Positions 1 to 6,669 of a stretch of DNA of 6,669 nucleotides are shown one piece after another. The stretch lies in NCBI GenBank assembly GCA_016295225.1, contig JAEDLP010000098.1, forward strand, positions 1-6,669, given 5' to 3'. The stretch's first letter is position 1. Every line of letters starts with the position of its first letter. The DNA is from Oscillospiraceae bacterium (GTDB lineage Bacteria > Bacillota > Clostridia > Oscillospirales > Oscillospiraceae). Made by a program: the position numbers and the translations under genes. The notes below the pieces were generated by a model. It was not told the origin of the DNA, ran no database searches, and was given only the letters and a program-made list of their open reading frames with translations.

Positions 1-375
1 GCCCCCATCCGCTGGATCGTGGACGACTGCGCCAAGTTCGTGGAGCGGGAGATCCGCCGGGGCCGCCGCTATGACGCGGTCATCATGGATCCGCCCTCCT
101 ACGGCCGGGGGCCCTCCGGCGAGATCTGGAAGCTGGAGGAAAACCTCTATCCCTTCCTGGAACTGGTGGTTCAGGTCCTGTCGGACAAGCCCCTGTTCTT
201 TCTCATCAACTCCTACACCACCGGCCTGGCCCCCTCGGTGCTGACCTACATGATGGAAACCCTGCTGACCAAGAAGTACGGCGGCCACACCGTCAGCGAC
301 GAGCTGGGTCTGCCCGCCACGGACAGCGGCCTGGTTCTGCCCTGCGGCGCAGCCGGACGGTGGACCAGCAAATAA
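1..375 (+). CDS. Class I SAM-dependent methyltransferase, probably rRNA-directed (3' part only)
   Basis: The reading frame is open from base 1 to TAA at 373-375, so only the last 124 residues are visible and the start lies outside the window. Residues 30-38 read DPPSYGRGP, a motif IV of the DPPxY/F type that closes the active site in RlmI/RlmK-like (COG1092) RNA methyltransferases. It follows a beta strand (YDAVIM), as in a Rossmann methyltransferase. The remainder (a helix, then a strand ending in FLINSYT) fits the last part of that fold. The glycine-rich SAM-binding motif I would be upstream and cannot be checked. The family transfers a methyl group from SAM to a base in RNA, most often 23S rRNA; the exact target cannot be read from this fragment. 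The stop lies 13 bases before ecfA1, so the two genes may be cotranscribed. Methyltransferase is well supported; RNA as substrate is an inference from the family. Confidence 0.8.
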   Translation, partial: APIRWIVDDCAKFVEREIRRGRRYDAVIMDPPSYGRGPSGEIWKLEENLYPFLELVVQVLSDKPLFFLINSYTTGLAPSVLTYMMETLLTKKYGGHTVSDELGLPATDSGLVLPCGAAGRWTSK

Positions 376-388
376 AGAGGACTGACCT

Positions 389-1231
389 ATGAGCACGATT
401 ATTAAAGCTGAAAACCTGACCTTCTCCTATGCTGACGAACCCGCCGGGCATCCCCCGGTGCTGAAGAACATCAACCTGGAGATCGAGTCCGGTTCCTTCG
501 TGGCCATTTTGGGTCACAACGGCTCGGGGAAATCCACCCTGGCCAAGCACATCAACGCCCTGCTGACCCCCACCGAGGGGAAGCTCTGGGTGGAAGGGCT
601 GGACACCGCCGACCCGAACAACCTCCTGGACATCCGGGGCAAGGTCGGCATGGTCTTCCAGAACCCCGACAACCAGATCGTAGCCAGCGTGGTGGAGGAA
701 GACGTGGCCTTCGGCCCGGAAAACATGGGCGTCCCCCCTGGGGAAATCCGGGAACGGGTGGACACCGCCCTGAAGATGGTGGGCATGTACGACCTGCGGG
801 AGCACTCCCCCCACCTGCTCTCCGGCGGCCAGAAGCAGCGGGTGGCCATCGCCGGCATCATCGCCATGATGCCCCGGTGCATCGTCCTGGACGAAGCCAC
901 CGCCATGCTGGACCCCGTGGGCCGCAAAGAGACCGTGGATACTATCCGGGATCTGAACGAAAAATACGGCATGACCGTGATCCTCATCACCCACCACATG
1001 GATGAGGCCGCCCAGGCCCAGCGGCTTATCGTCATGGCCAGCGGCCAGATCATCGACGACGGCCCCCCCAAGGAGGTCTTCCAGCATGTGGACACCCTGC
1101 GGGCCTCCGGCCTGTCTGTGCCGGAGACCGTGGCGCTGCTCTATGAGCTCCGCCAGGAAGGGTTGGACGTCCCCCTGGACGCCCTCAGCGACGAGGAGTG
1201 CGCCGCTATCCTGGCCGATCTGCTGAAATGA
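389..1231 (+). CDS. ecfA1: ECF transporter ATPase EcfA1 (CbiO-type)
   Basis: This is one of the two cytoplasmic ATPases of an energy-coupling factor (ECF) transporter, which powers uptake of vitamins or transition metals by exchangeable S components. The 280-residue product has a complete ABC domain: Walker A GHNGSGKST (42-50), Q-loop with Q91 in VFQNPDNQ, signature LSGGQ (144-148), Walker B ending LDE (167-169) and switch histidine in THH (around 202). The Walker B continuation LDEATAMLDP, with Ala where EcfA2 has Pro, is typical of EcfA1. A C-terminal extension contains GLSVP (241-245), also present in EcfA2. The start is supported by AAGAGG eight bases upstream. Gene order ecfA1-ecfA2-ecfT identifies it as EcfA1 rather than another ABC ATPase. 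All catalytic motifs are intact. No substrate can be assigned because no S component is encoded nearby. Confidence 0.96.
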   Translation: MSTIIKAENLTFSYADEPAGHPPVLKNINLEIESGSFVAILGHNGSGKSTLAKHINALLTPTEGKLWVEGLDTADPNNLLDIRGKVGMVFQNPDNQIVASVVEEDVAFGPENMGVPPGEIRERVDTALKMVGMYDLREHSPHLLSGGQKQRVAIAGIIAMMPRCIVLDEATAMLDPVGRKETVDTIRDLNEKYGMTVILITHHMDEAAQAQRLIVMASGQIIDDGPPKEVFQHVDTLRASGLSVPETVALLYELRQEGLDVPLDALSDEECAAILADLLK

Positions 1232-1241
1232 CCCAAATCTC

Positions 1242-1254
1242 GGTTCGGAGAACC
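1242..1254 (+). other. Small inverted repeat in the ecfA1-ecfA2 gap
   Basis: GGTTC (1242-1246) and GAACC (1250-1254) are perfect inverted repeats around a three-base loop, inside the 48-base gap between ecfA1 and ecfA2. No T-run follows, so it is not an intrinsic terminator. A five-base stem can easily arise by chance. If it forms in RNA it would sit 12 bases upstream of the ecfA2 Shine-Dalgarno sequence. Confidence 0.35.
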
Positions 1255-1266
1255 TACGAAAGCAAA

Positions 1267-1272
1267 TGAGGA
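1267..1272 (+). promoter_or_regulatory. Ribosome binding site fixing the GTG start of ecfA2
   Basis: TGAGGA lies seven bases before GTG at 1280. The protein then begins MEPIIEIKNLTHIY, aligning directly with the EcfA1 start (MSTIIKAENLTFSY), so GTG is chosen as the start. Confidence 0.75.
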
Positions 1273-1279
1273 ATATATC

Positions 1280-2146
1280 GTGGAACCGATTATTGAAATC
1301 AAAAACCTAACCCATATTTACAGCCCCAACACCCCCTTTGAGCAGACGGCTCTGGACAACATTGACCTGACCATCTACCGGGGGGAGTACCTTGGGATCA
1401 TCGGCCGGACCGGTTCGGGGAAGTCCACCCTGATCCAGCATCTCAACGGCCTGATGAAGCCCACCGCCGGGCAGATTTTCTTCGAGGGGCAGGACATCTG
1501 GAGCAGCAAGGAGCTCACCCACAGCATCCGCTTCCAGGTGGGCCTGGTCTTCCAGTATCCCGAGTATCAGCTCTTTGAGGAGACCGTTTACAAGGACATC
1601 GCCTACGGTCCCAAAAACATGAAGCTGGACGAGGCCGAGATCGACCGCCGGGTCCGCCGGGCCGCCGACTTCGCCGGTCTGTCCGACGAAGTCCTGGAGC
1701 GCTCCCCCTTTGAACTCTCCGGCGGCCAGAAGCGCCGGGTGGCCATCGCCGGCGTCATCGCCATGGAGCCCAAGGTCCTCATCCTGGACGAGCCCACCGC
1801 CGGTCTGGACCCGGCCGGCTCGGCCAGCATCCTGGCCAACATCGAGGCCTACCGCAAGGCCAACAACGCCACCATCATCTTCGTCAGCCACTCCATGGAG
1901 GACGTGGCCCGGATCACCGACCGGCTGGTGGTGGTGAGCCACGGCACCCTGCCCTACGTGGGGACCCCCCGGGAGGTCTTCTCCCACGGAGAAGACCTGG
2001 AAAAACTGGGCCTGTCCGTCCCCGCCATGAATCGGGTCTTCTCCCGGGTCCGGGCCATGGGCGTGAACATTGATCCCGCCGTCTACACGGTGGAGCAGGC
2101 CAAAGCTGCCTTCCTGGAGGCATACCGCAGAAGGGAGGGCGTATAA
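1280..2146 (+). CDS. ecfA2: ECF transporter ATPase EcfA2 (CbiO-type)
   Basis: This is the second ATPase of the ECF energizing module, expected to pair with EcfA1 as a heterodimer beneath EcfT on the cytoplasmic face of the membrane. Its 288 residues carry Walker A GRTGSGKST (42-50), Q-loop Q92 in VFQYPEYQLF, signature LSGGQ (146-150), Walker B and D-loop LDEPTAGLDP (169-178) and switch histidine H204 in VSHSMED. The GRTGSGKST and YPEYQLF forms are characteristic of EcfA2 as opposed to EcfA1. The C-terminal region again contains GLSVP (244-248), as in EcfA1, consistent with an old duplication. It uses a GTG start, unlike its ATG-starting neighbours, after the longest gap in this gene run (48 bases). 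Its TAA stop abuts the ecfT ATG directly, so the two are probably translationally coupled. All catalytic residues are present. Confidence 0.96.
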   Translation: MEPIIEIKNLTHIYSPNTPFEQTALDNIDLTIYRGEYLGIIGRTGSGKSTLIQHLNGLMKPTAGQIFFEGQDIWSSKELTHSIRFQVGLVFQYPEYQLFEETVYKDIAYGPKNMKLDEAEIDRRVRRAADFAGLSDEVLERSPFELSGGQKRRVAIAGVIAMEPKVLILDEPTAGLDPAGSASILANIEAYRKANNATIIFVSHSMEDVARITDRLVVVSHGTLPYVGTPREVFSHGEDLEKLGLSVPAMNRVFSRVRAMGVNIDPAVYTVEQAKAAFLEAYRRREGV

Positions 2147-2953
2147 ATGGCACTGAAAGACGTTACCCTGGGTCAGTACTTCCCGGGCAATTCCCTCATC
2201 CACCGGCTGGACCCCCGGTCCAAGCTGATCTTCACAGTTCTGTACATCGTGGTCATCTTCCTGTGTAAACAGCTTGTCTCCTATGGTCTGGTCCTTGCCA
2301 CCCTCCTGGTCCTCATCGGCATCTCCGGGGTAAAGCCAAAGGTCTTCCTGAAGGGCATGAAACCGGTGGTCTTCATCGTGGTCTTTACCGCCATCCTGAA
2401 CCTGTTCTACACCGACGGCACGGTCCTGTGGAGCCTGGGCTTCCTGAAGATCACGGAGGAGGGTATTTGGAAAGCATTTTTCATGGTGCTGCGTATCCTG
2501 ATGCTCATCGCCTCCACCCTGCTGCTGACCTACACCACCTCCCCCATCCTGCTCACCAGCGGTCTGGAGCGTCTCCTTCACCCCCTGAAAAAGATACACT
2601 TCCCCGTCCATGAGCTGGCCATGATGATGAACATCGCCCTGCGCTTTATCCCCACCCTCATCCAGGAGACCGACAAGATCATCTCCGCCCAGAAGGCCCG
2701 GGGCGCGGACTTCGACAGCGGCAACCTCATGCAGAAGGCCAAGGCCCTGATCCCCATCCTGATCCCCCTGTTCATCTCCTCCTTCCGCCGGGCGGAAGAG
2801 CTGGCCGTGGCCATGGAGTGCCGCTGCTATCACGGCGACGAGGGCCGCACCAGTCTGCGGCAGCTGGTTATGCACGGCCGGGACTGGGGCTTTCTCCTCT
2901 TTACGGTGGTGCTGGCGGCGTCCGTCTGCGTCCTGCGCTTCTTCGGACTGTAA
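2147..2953 (+). CDS. ecfT: ECF transporter transmembrane subunit EcfT
   Basis: EcfT is the membrane scaffold that joins the two ATPases to an S component and transmits ATP-driven movement. The 268-residue protein begins with the family-typical stretch LGQYFPGNSLIHRLDPRSK, followed by several hydrophobic segments (roughly residues 27-60, 64-85, 100-130 and a last one near the C-terminus). The two coupling-helix motifs are visible: QKARGADF (182-189, central Arg185) and AMECRCYHG (222-230, central Arg226). The second reads Cys-Arg-Cys rather than Ala-Arg-Gly, but the key arginine is kept. The ATG follows the ecfA2 stop with no gap, and GGGAGGG seven bases upstream lies within the end of ecfA2. 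With EcfA1 and EcfA2 it makes a complete energizing core; absence of a local S component indicates a group II module serving several S components encoded elsewhere. Confidence 0.95.
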   Translation: MALKDVTLGQYFPGNSLIHRLDPRSKLIFTVLYIVVIFLCKQLVSYGLVLATLLVLIGISGVKPKVFLKGMKPVVFIVVFTAILNLFYTDGTVLWSLGFLKITEEGIWKAFFMVLRILMLIASTLLLTYTTSPILLTSGLERLLHPLKKIHFPVHELAMMMNIALRFIPTLIQETDKIISAQKARGADFDSGNLMQKAKALIPILIPLFISSFRRAEELAVAMECRCYHGDEGRTSLRQLVMHGRDWGFLLFTVVLAASVCVLRFFGL

Positions 2954-2963
2954 GGAGGGTGCT

Positions 2964-3716
2964 ATGCGCAACATTGCTTTGACCCTGATGTACGACGGCA
3001 CCAACTACCACGGCTGGCAGGTCCAGAAGCGGGACGTCACCGTGGCGGAGACTCTGGAAAAAGCCCTGGCCCTGGTGGTCTGCCACCCGGTCAAGTGCAC
3101 CGGCGCCGGCCGCACCGACGCCGGCGTCCACGCGGAAACCTATGTGGCCAACTTCCGCACCACCTCTACCATTCCCTGCGACCGGCTCCCCCTGGCGGTG
3201 AACACCCGCCTGCCGGGGGATATCGTGGTGGTCAAGGCCACGGAGGTCCCCGAGGACTTCAACGCCATCGGCAGCTGCATCCAGAAGGAATACACCTATC
3301 GCATCTACAACTCCCGCATCCGCAACGCCTTTCTGGTCAACCGCGTCTGGTTCTACCCCAAGCATCTGGACGAAACCGTGATGCAGAAGGCCGCCTCCCA
3401 CTTTGTGGGCACCCACGACTTCGCCTGTGTCCGCTCCGTGGGCACCGAAACGAAAACCACCGTCCGCACGGTCCACTACTTCGACATCTCCCGGGAGGGG
3501 GACATGATCTCCTGCCGGGTGTGCGCCGACGGTTTCCTTTACAACATGGTCCGGGCCATGGTGGGTACCTGTGTTTACGCCTCCGAGGGCAAGATTTCTC
3601 CCGACGACATCCCCGCCCTGCTGGAAGGCAAGAACCGCACCGACGCCGGTCCCACCGCGCCCCCCCAGGGCCTGTACATGACCAAACTCTGGTATCCTGT
3701 GCCGGAGCTTCCCTGA
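2964..3716 (+). CDS. truA: tRNA pseudouridine(38-40) synthase TruA
   Basis: TruA isomerises uridine to pseudouridine at positions 38, 39 and 40 in the anticodon arm of many tRNAs, in the cytoplasm. The 250-residue product has the usual family length and starts with IALTLMYDGTNYHGWQ, a standard TruA N-terminus. The catalytic motif GRTDAGVHA gives Asp52 as the nucleophile with Arg50 beside it. Tyr110 in EYTYRIYN lies the same distance from Asp52 as the active-site Tyr118 lies from Asp60 in E. coli TruA. The second conserved block FLYNMVR (191-197) is also intact. AAGGAGGG at 2952-2959, overlapping the ecfT stop, sets the start. Its position just after ecfT is a well-known arrangement in Firmicutes. 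It is likely cotranscribed with the ECF genes, without an obvious functional link. Confidence 0.96.
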   Translation: MRNIALTLMYDGTNYHGWQVQKRDVTVAETLEKALALVVCHPVKCTGAGRTDAGVHAETYVANFRTTSTIPCDRLPLAVNTRLPGDIVVVKATEVPEDFNAIGSCIQKEYTYRIYNSRIRNAFLVNRVWFYPKHLDETVMQKAASHFVGTHDFACVRSVGTETKTTVRTVHYFDISREGDMISCRVCADGFLYNMVRAMVGTCVYASEGKISPDDIPALLEGKNRTDAGPTAPPQGLYMTKLWYPVPELP

Positions 3717-3731
3717 TTCCGGAGGCTTGTT

Positions 3732-4901
3732 ATGAGCAAATTGCAAACCCTGAAAACTTCACTGACCCGCAGGCAGCGGATGATCCTGCTCATCATCGCT
3801 GCCGTAATCCTCTTCGGCCTCCTGGCGGCCACCGTCTTCCGGGATAACGCCACCACCGCCCTGCGCCGGCTGACCTATGCCGAGGGCAAGGACGACTTTT
3901 CCCACAACGCCCAGTTCAACAGCCTGTTTCTTGGTGTGGACGACAACCTGCTGGTCTGCACCCAGACCCAGATCCAGGTGTTCTCCCCCACGGGTACCGC
4001 GGAGCTGAAGGAATCCGTAAACATGTCCTCCCCCGCCCTGAACACCGCCGGAGAATACACCGTGGTCTACGACGTGGGCGGCCAGCAGCTGAAAGTCATC
4101 CAGGGAGAAAAGCTGGTCAACAAGCTGGAACTTCCCGCAGAAGAATCCCTCATCTGCGCCACGGTCAACGACAAGGGATGGGTGGCTGTCACCAGCAAGG
4201 TCAGCGGCTACAAAGCCGTGGTCACCGTATACAACCCCTCCTTTGAATCCGTCCTGGCCATTCGTCTGTCCAGCCGGTATATTTCCGACGCCGTGGTCAC
4301 CCCCGACTGCCGGGGCGTCTACCTGATCTCCCCCGGTCAGGCCGGCGGCGCCTTTGAAAACACCCTGCTGTACTACACCTTCTCCTCCAGGGAGGAGCCC
4401 ACGAAAACCCTCTCCCTGGGTTCCAATGTGGTCCTGTCCATCCTCAGCAGCGGCAAGTGCTGGATTCTGGGGGACCAGAGCCTGCTGATCCTGGATTCCA
4501 GCGGGGTTATCACCGCCAGCTACGATTACGAAGGCCAATACCTGAAGATGGGCTCCCTCCAGGGGGATGACTTTGCGGCCCTCCTCCTGTCCCGGTCCTC
4601 CTCGGGCAGCGCGGGCACTCTGGTCACCGTGGACGAAAACGGCAAGGAGTACGGCCGCCTGACCCTGGAAGGACAGACCTCGGCCCTGGCCGCTCAAGGC
4701 CATGACGTGGCCGTCCTTACCACCGGCGAGATCATCACCGCCGACCGTAAACTGAACAAGTATCGCTCCGAACCCAATCAGCGGGGCATCCGCAACATCG
4801 CCCTCTACGAAGACGGCAGCGCGGCCCTGGTCAGCAGCGCCACGGTGAGTCTCTACTTCCCCTCAGGTCCCAGGATCGTCAATGAGGAGGCAGAATCATG
4901 A
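3732..4901 (+). CDS. Membrane-anchored DUF5711-like protein with probable beta-propeller-type outer domain
   Basis: The function is not known. The 389-residue protein starts with a short basic cytoplasmic tail (residues 1-16, with RRQR at 13-16), then one hydrophobic segment (about 17-36, MILLIIAAVILFGLLAATVF). By the positive-inside rule the remaining 350 residues lie outside the membrane. That part is rich in short beta-strand-like stretches with recurring themes such as LLVCTQTQIQVFSPTG, YTVVYDVGGQQLKVI and CWILGDQSLLILDSSG, suggesting a propeller-like fold. Anchor, length, sequence style and cvpA as neighbour match the DUF5711 family of Clostridia as I recall it; this is from memory, not a search. 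There is no lipobox and no visible catalytic motif. GGAGG six bases before the ATG supports the start. Its end overlaps cvpA by four bases (ATGA), which points to coordinated production of two membrane proteins. Confidence 0.75.
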   Translation: MSKLQTLKTSLTRRQRMILLIIAAVILFGLLAATVFRDNATTALRRLTYAEGKDDFSHNAQFNSLFLGVDDNLLVCTQTQIQVFSPTGTAELKESVNMSSPALNTAGEYTVVYDVGGQQLKVIQGEKLVNKLELPAEESLICATVNDKGWVAVTSKVSGYKAVVTVYNPSFESVLAIRLSSRYISDAVVTPDCRGVYLISPGQAGGAFENTLLYYTFSSREEPTKTLSLGSNVVLSILSSGKCWILGDQSLLILDSSGVITASYDYEGQYLKMGSLQGDDFAALLLSRSSSGSAGTLVTVDENGKEYGRLTLEGQTSALAAQGHDVAVLTTGEIITADRKLNKYRSEPNQRGIRNIALYEDGSAALVSSATVSLYFPSGPRIVNEEAES

Positions 4902-5392
4902 CCCTCACTGCTTCCCTGCTTTTGGACCTTGTGATCCTGATCGTTCTGATCTATTTTGTGGTCACGGGATTCCGCCGGGGGTTCATTCTGACGCTCTGCT
5001 CCCTGCTGGCCGTTGTGCTGGGTCTTGTGGGCGGCTGGTATCTGGCTGTCCACGGAGCGGATCTCCTCCTTCCCCTGTTAAGCGAGGACCTGAACCTCGT
5101 CGCCGCTGCTCTGGCCTCCAAGGCCCTCCTCTTCCTGGCGGGCTTCCTGGGGACTCAGCTGGTGTGGACCCTCCTCTGCCGCGGCCTGCACCTGGTGGCA
5201 AAACTGCCCGTTCTCCACTTTCTGAACAAGGCCCTGGGCGGCGTCCTGGGCCTTGTCAAAGGAATCCTGATCCTGATGGTGATCCGCTGGGTTCTGGACC
5301 TGCTGGCTTGGATTCCCCCGGATGTGGCGGGGGAGAGCTGGTTCCTCACCCTTTCTTCCTCCCTTCCCTTCCTTTCCCTGCTGGGAGGATGA
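4898..5392 (+). CDS. CvpA family membrane protein
   Basis: The 164-residue product is a small polytopic membrane protein of the CvpA family, named after a factor needed for colicin V production in E. coli; its biochemical role in Firmicutes is unsettled. Hydrophobic segments fall at about residues 7-23, 29-51, 67-94 and 112-138. Family hallmarks are Asp10 early in the first helix, the GFRRGF turn (24-29) after it, and LPVLHFLNKALGGVLGLVKG (103-122), matching the family's LP-x-L-x-x-L-N-x-x-L-G-x-x-x-G block. GAGGAGG (4884-4890) sits seven bases before the ATG, inside the end of the upstream gene, and start and stop overlap as ATGA, so translation is probably coupled. The C-terminus is short and is encoded partly by an all-pyrimidine stretch. 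A frame opening at 4882 is a shadow of this gene. Confidence 0.85.
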   Translation: MTLTASLLLDLVILIVLIYFVVTGFRRGFILTLCSLLAVVLGLVGGWYLAVHGADLLLPLLSEDLNLVAAALASKALLFLAGFLGTQLVWTLLCRGLHLVAKLPVLHFLNKALGGVLGLVKGILILMVIRWVLDLLAWIPPDVAGESWFLTLSSSLPFLSLLGG

Positions 5393-5407
5393 CCTTTGTT
5401 TCCCCTC

Positions 5408-5425
5408 ATTCACACCCAATTCACA
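5408..5425 (+). repeat. Tandem ATTCACA heptamer, 11-base period
   Basis: ATTCACA occurs at 5408-5414 and again at 5419-5425, separated by CCCA. The period of 11 is one helical turn, so both copies face the same side of the DNA, as in two-heptamer operators. It ends nine bases before the candidate -10. The sequence does not match the CtsR heptamer (GGTCAAA) or CIRCE. Either copy may instead act partly as a -35-like TTCACA, though neither is well spaced. A role as operator is inference. Confidence 0.4.
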
Positions 5426-5427
5426 AA

Positions 5428-5443
5428 CCCATGTTACTATGGG
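5428..5443 (+). repeat. CCCAT/ATGGG inverted repeat overlapping the -10
   Basis: CCCAT (5428-5432) and ATGGG (5439-5443) are perfect inverted repeats around six bases, enclosing most of the candidate -10. A further CCCATGT lies at 5457-5463, immediately before the AAGGAG of the clpE-like gene, repeating 5428-5434. Possible readings are a repressor half-site pair or coincidence; the arms are only five bases. Confidence 0.35.
5432..5440 (+). promoter_or_regulatory. Candidate extended -10 promoter for the clpE-like gene
   Basis: TGTTACTAT contains TG one base before TACTAT (four of six matches to TATAAT), the pattern of an extended -10 element that can work without a good -35. The nearest -35-like TTCACA copies give spacers of 20 or 9 bases, neither ideal. 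A start near 5446-5448 would give a leader of about 32 bases including the Shine-Dalgarno sequence. No competing better promoter is visible in this spacer. Confidence 0.45.
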
Positions 5444-5463
5444 CAGCAAACGATTCCCCATGT

Positions 5464-5469
5464 AAGGAG
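5464..5469 (+). promoter_or_regulatory. Ribosome binding site of the clpE-like gene
   Basis: AAGGAG lies nine bases before ATG at 5479. It decides the start because the protein then opens with MNPTLCSRC, placing the first zinc-ligand pair at residues 6 and 9. Confidence 0.8.
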
Positions 5470-5478
5470 TGAACGCCT

Positions 5479-6669
<1,191 letters not shown>

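Larger units (their letters stand above)
5393..5478 (+). other. Spacer between cvpA and the clpE-like gene
   Basis: This 86-base stretch is visibly richer in A and T than its surroundings and contains no open frame of its own. It holds a tandem ATTCACA repeat, an extended -10 candidate, a CCCAT/ATGGG inverted repeat and a Shine-Dalgarno sequence, each listed separately. I see no GC stem followed by a T-run, so there is no recognisable intrinsic terminator for the upstream genes and some read-through into the clpE-like gene is possible. Confidence 0.7.

Noticed and set aside
1307..3004. Long open frame of 565 codons on the minus strand opposite ecfA2 and ecfT
   Set aside because: It is antisense to two certain genes and its translation is a His/Gly/Asp/Gln-rich composition typical of reading GC-biased codons backwards. 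It has no recognisable domain.
5383..5404. Possible terminator from GGGA (5383-5386) and TCCC (5401-5404) after cvpA
   Set aside because: The arms are four bases with a 14-base loop and no T-run follows, so it is not a credible intrinsic terminator.
4882..5472. Plus-strand frame of 196 codons overlapping cvpA
   Set aside because: Its Pro/Gly/Arg-rich translation is the shifted frame of cvpA, which shows real transmembrane segments and CvpA motifs. The ATG at 4882 is also too close to the ribosome binding site at 4884-4890.
5393..5478. CIRCE or CtsR heat-shock operator before the clpE-like gene
   Set aside because: Neither TTAGCACTC-N9-GAGTGCTAA nor tandem GGTCAAA is present on either strand; only the different ATTCACA repeat is found.

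Overview
The window is GC-rich with strongly G/C-biased third codon positions, and every gene lies on the + strand. Gene content and order point to a Gram-positive gut-type Clostridia, most likely Oscillospiraceae (Oscillibacter/Flavonifractor-like). It carries a group II ECF-transporter energizing module next to truA, a DUF5711-type protein beside a CvpA protein, and a ClpE-type chaperone with an N-terminal zinc finger. The taxon is inferred from protein style and synteny, not proven.

Layout. Positions 1-375 hold the C-terminal end of a class I SAM-dependent (probably rRNA) methyltransferase. Thirteen bases later comes a tight run: ecfA1 (389-1231), ecfA2 (1280-2146, GTG start), ecfT (2147-2953, starting on the base after the ecfA2 stop), truA (2964-3716), a membrane-anchored DUF5711-like protein (3732-4901) and a cvpA-family gene (4898-5392, ATGA overlap). 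Gaps are 0-48 bases and each gene has a good Shine-Dalgarno sequence, so these genes probably form one transcription unit. An 86-base AT-richer spacer (5393-5478) with a probable extended -10 promoter and short repeats separates this run from a clpE-like gene that leaves the window at 6669.

Function. EcfA1, EcfA2 and EcfT form the ATP-driven core shared by many vitamin or metal binding S components. No S component is encoded here, as expected for a group II (shared) module. TruA modifies the anticodon arm of tRNAs. The DUF5711-like and CvpA proteins are both membrane proteins and look translationally coupled. The ClpE-like protein is an Hsp100 unfoldase expected to work with ClpP.

This is mainly a housekeeping region. 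I found no convincing new system. The points most worth a second look are the clpE promoter spacer (a tandem ATTCACA heptamer and a CCCAT/ATGGG inverted repeat around the -10), the unusual duplicated and low-complexity linker in the ClpE-like protein, and the coupled DUF5711/CvpA pair.
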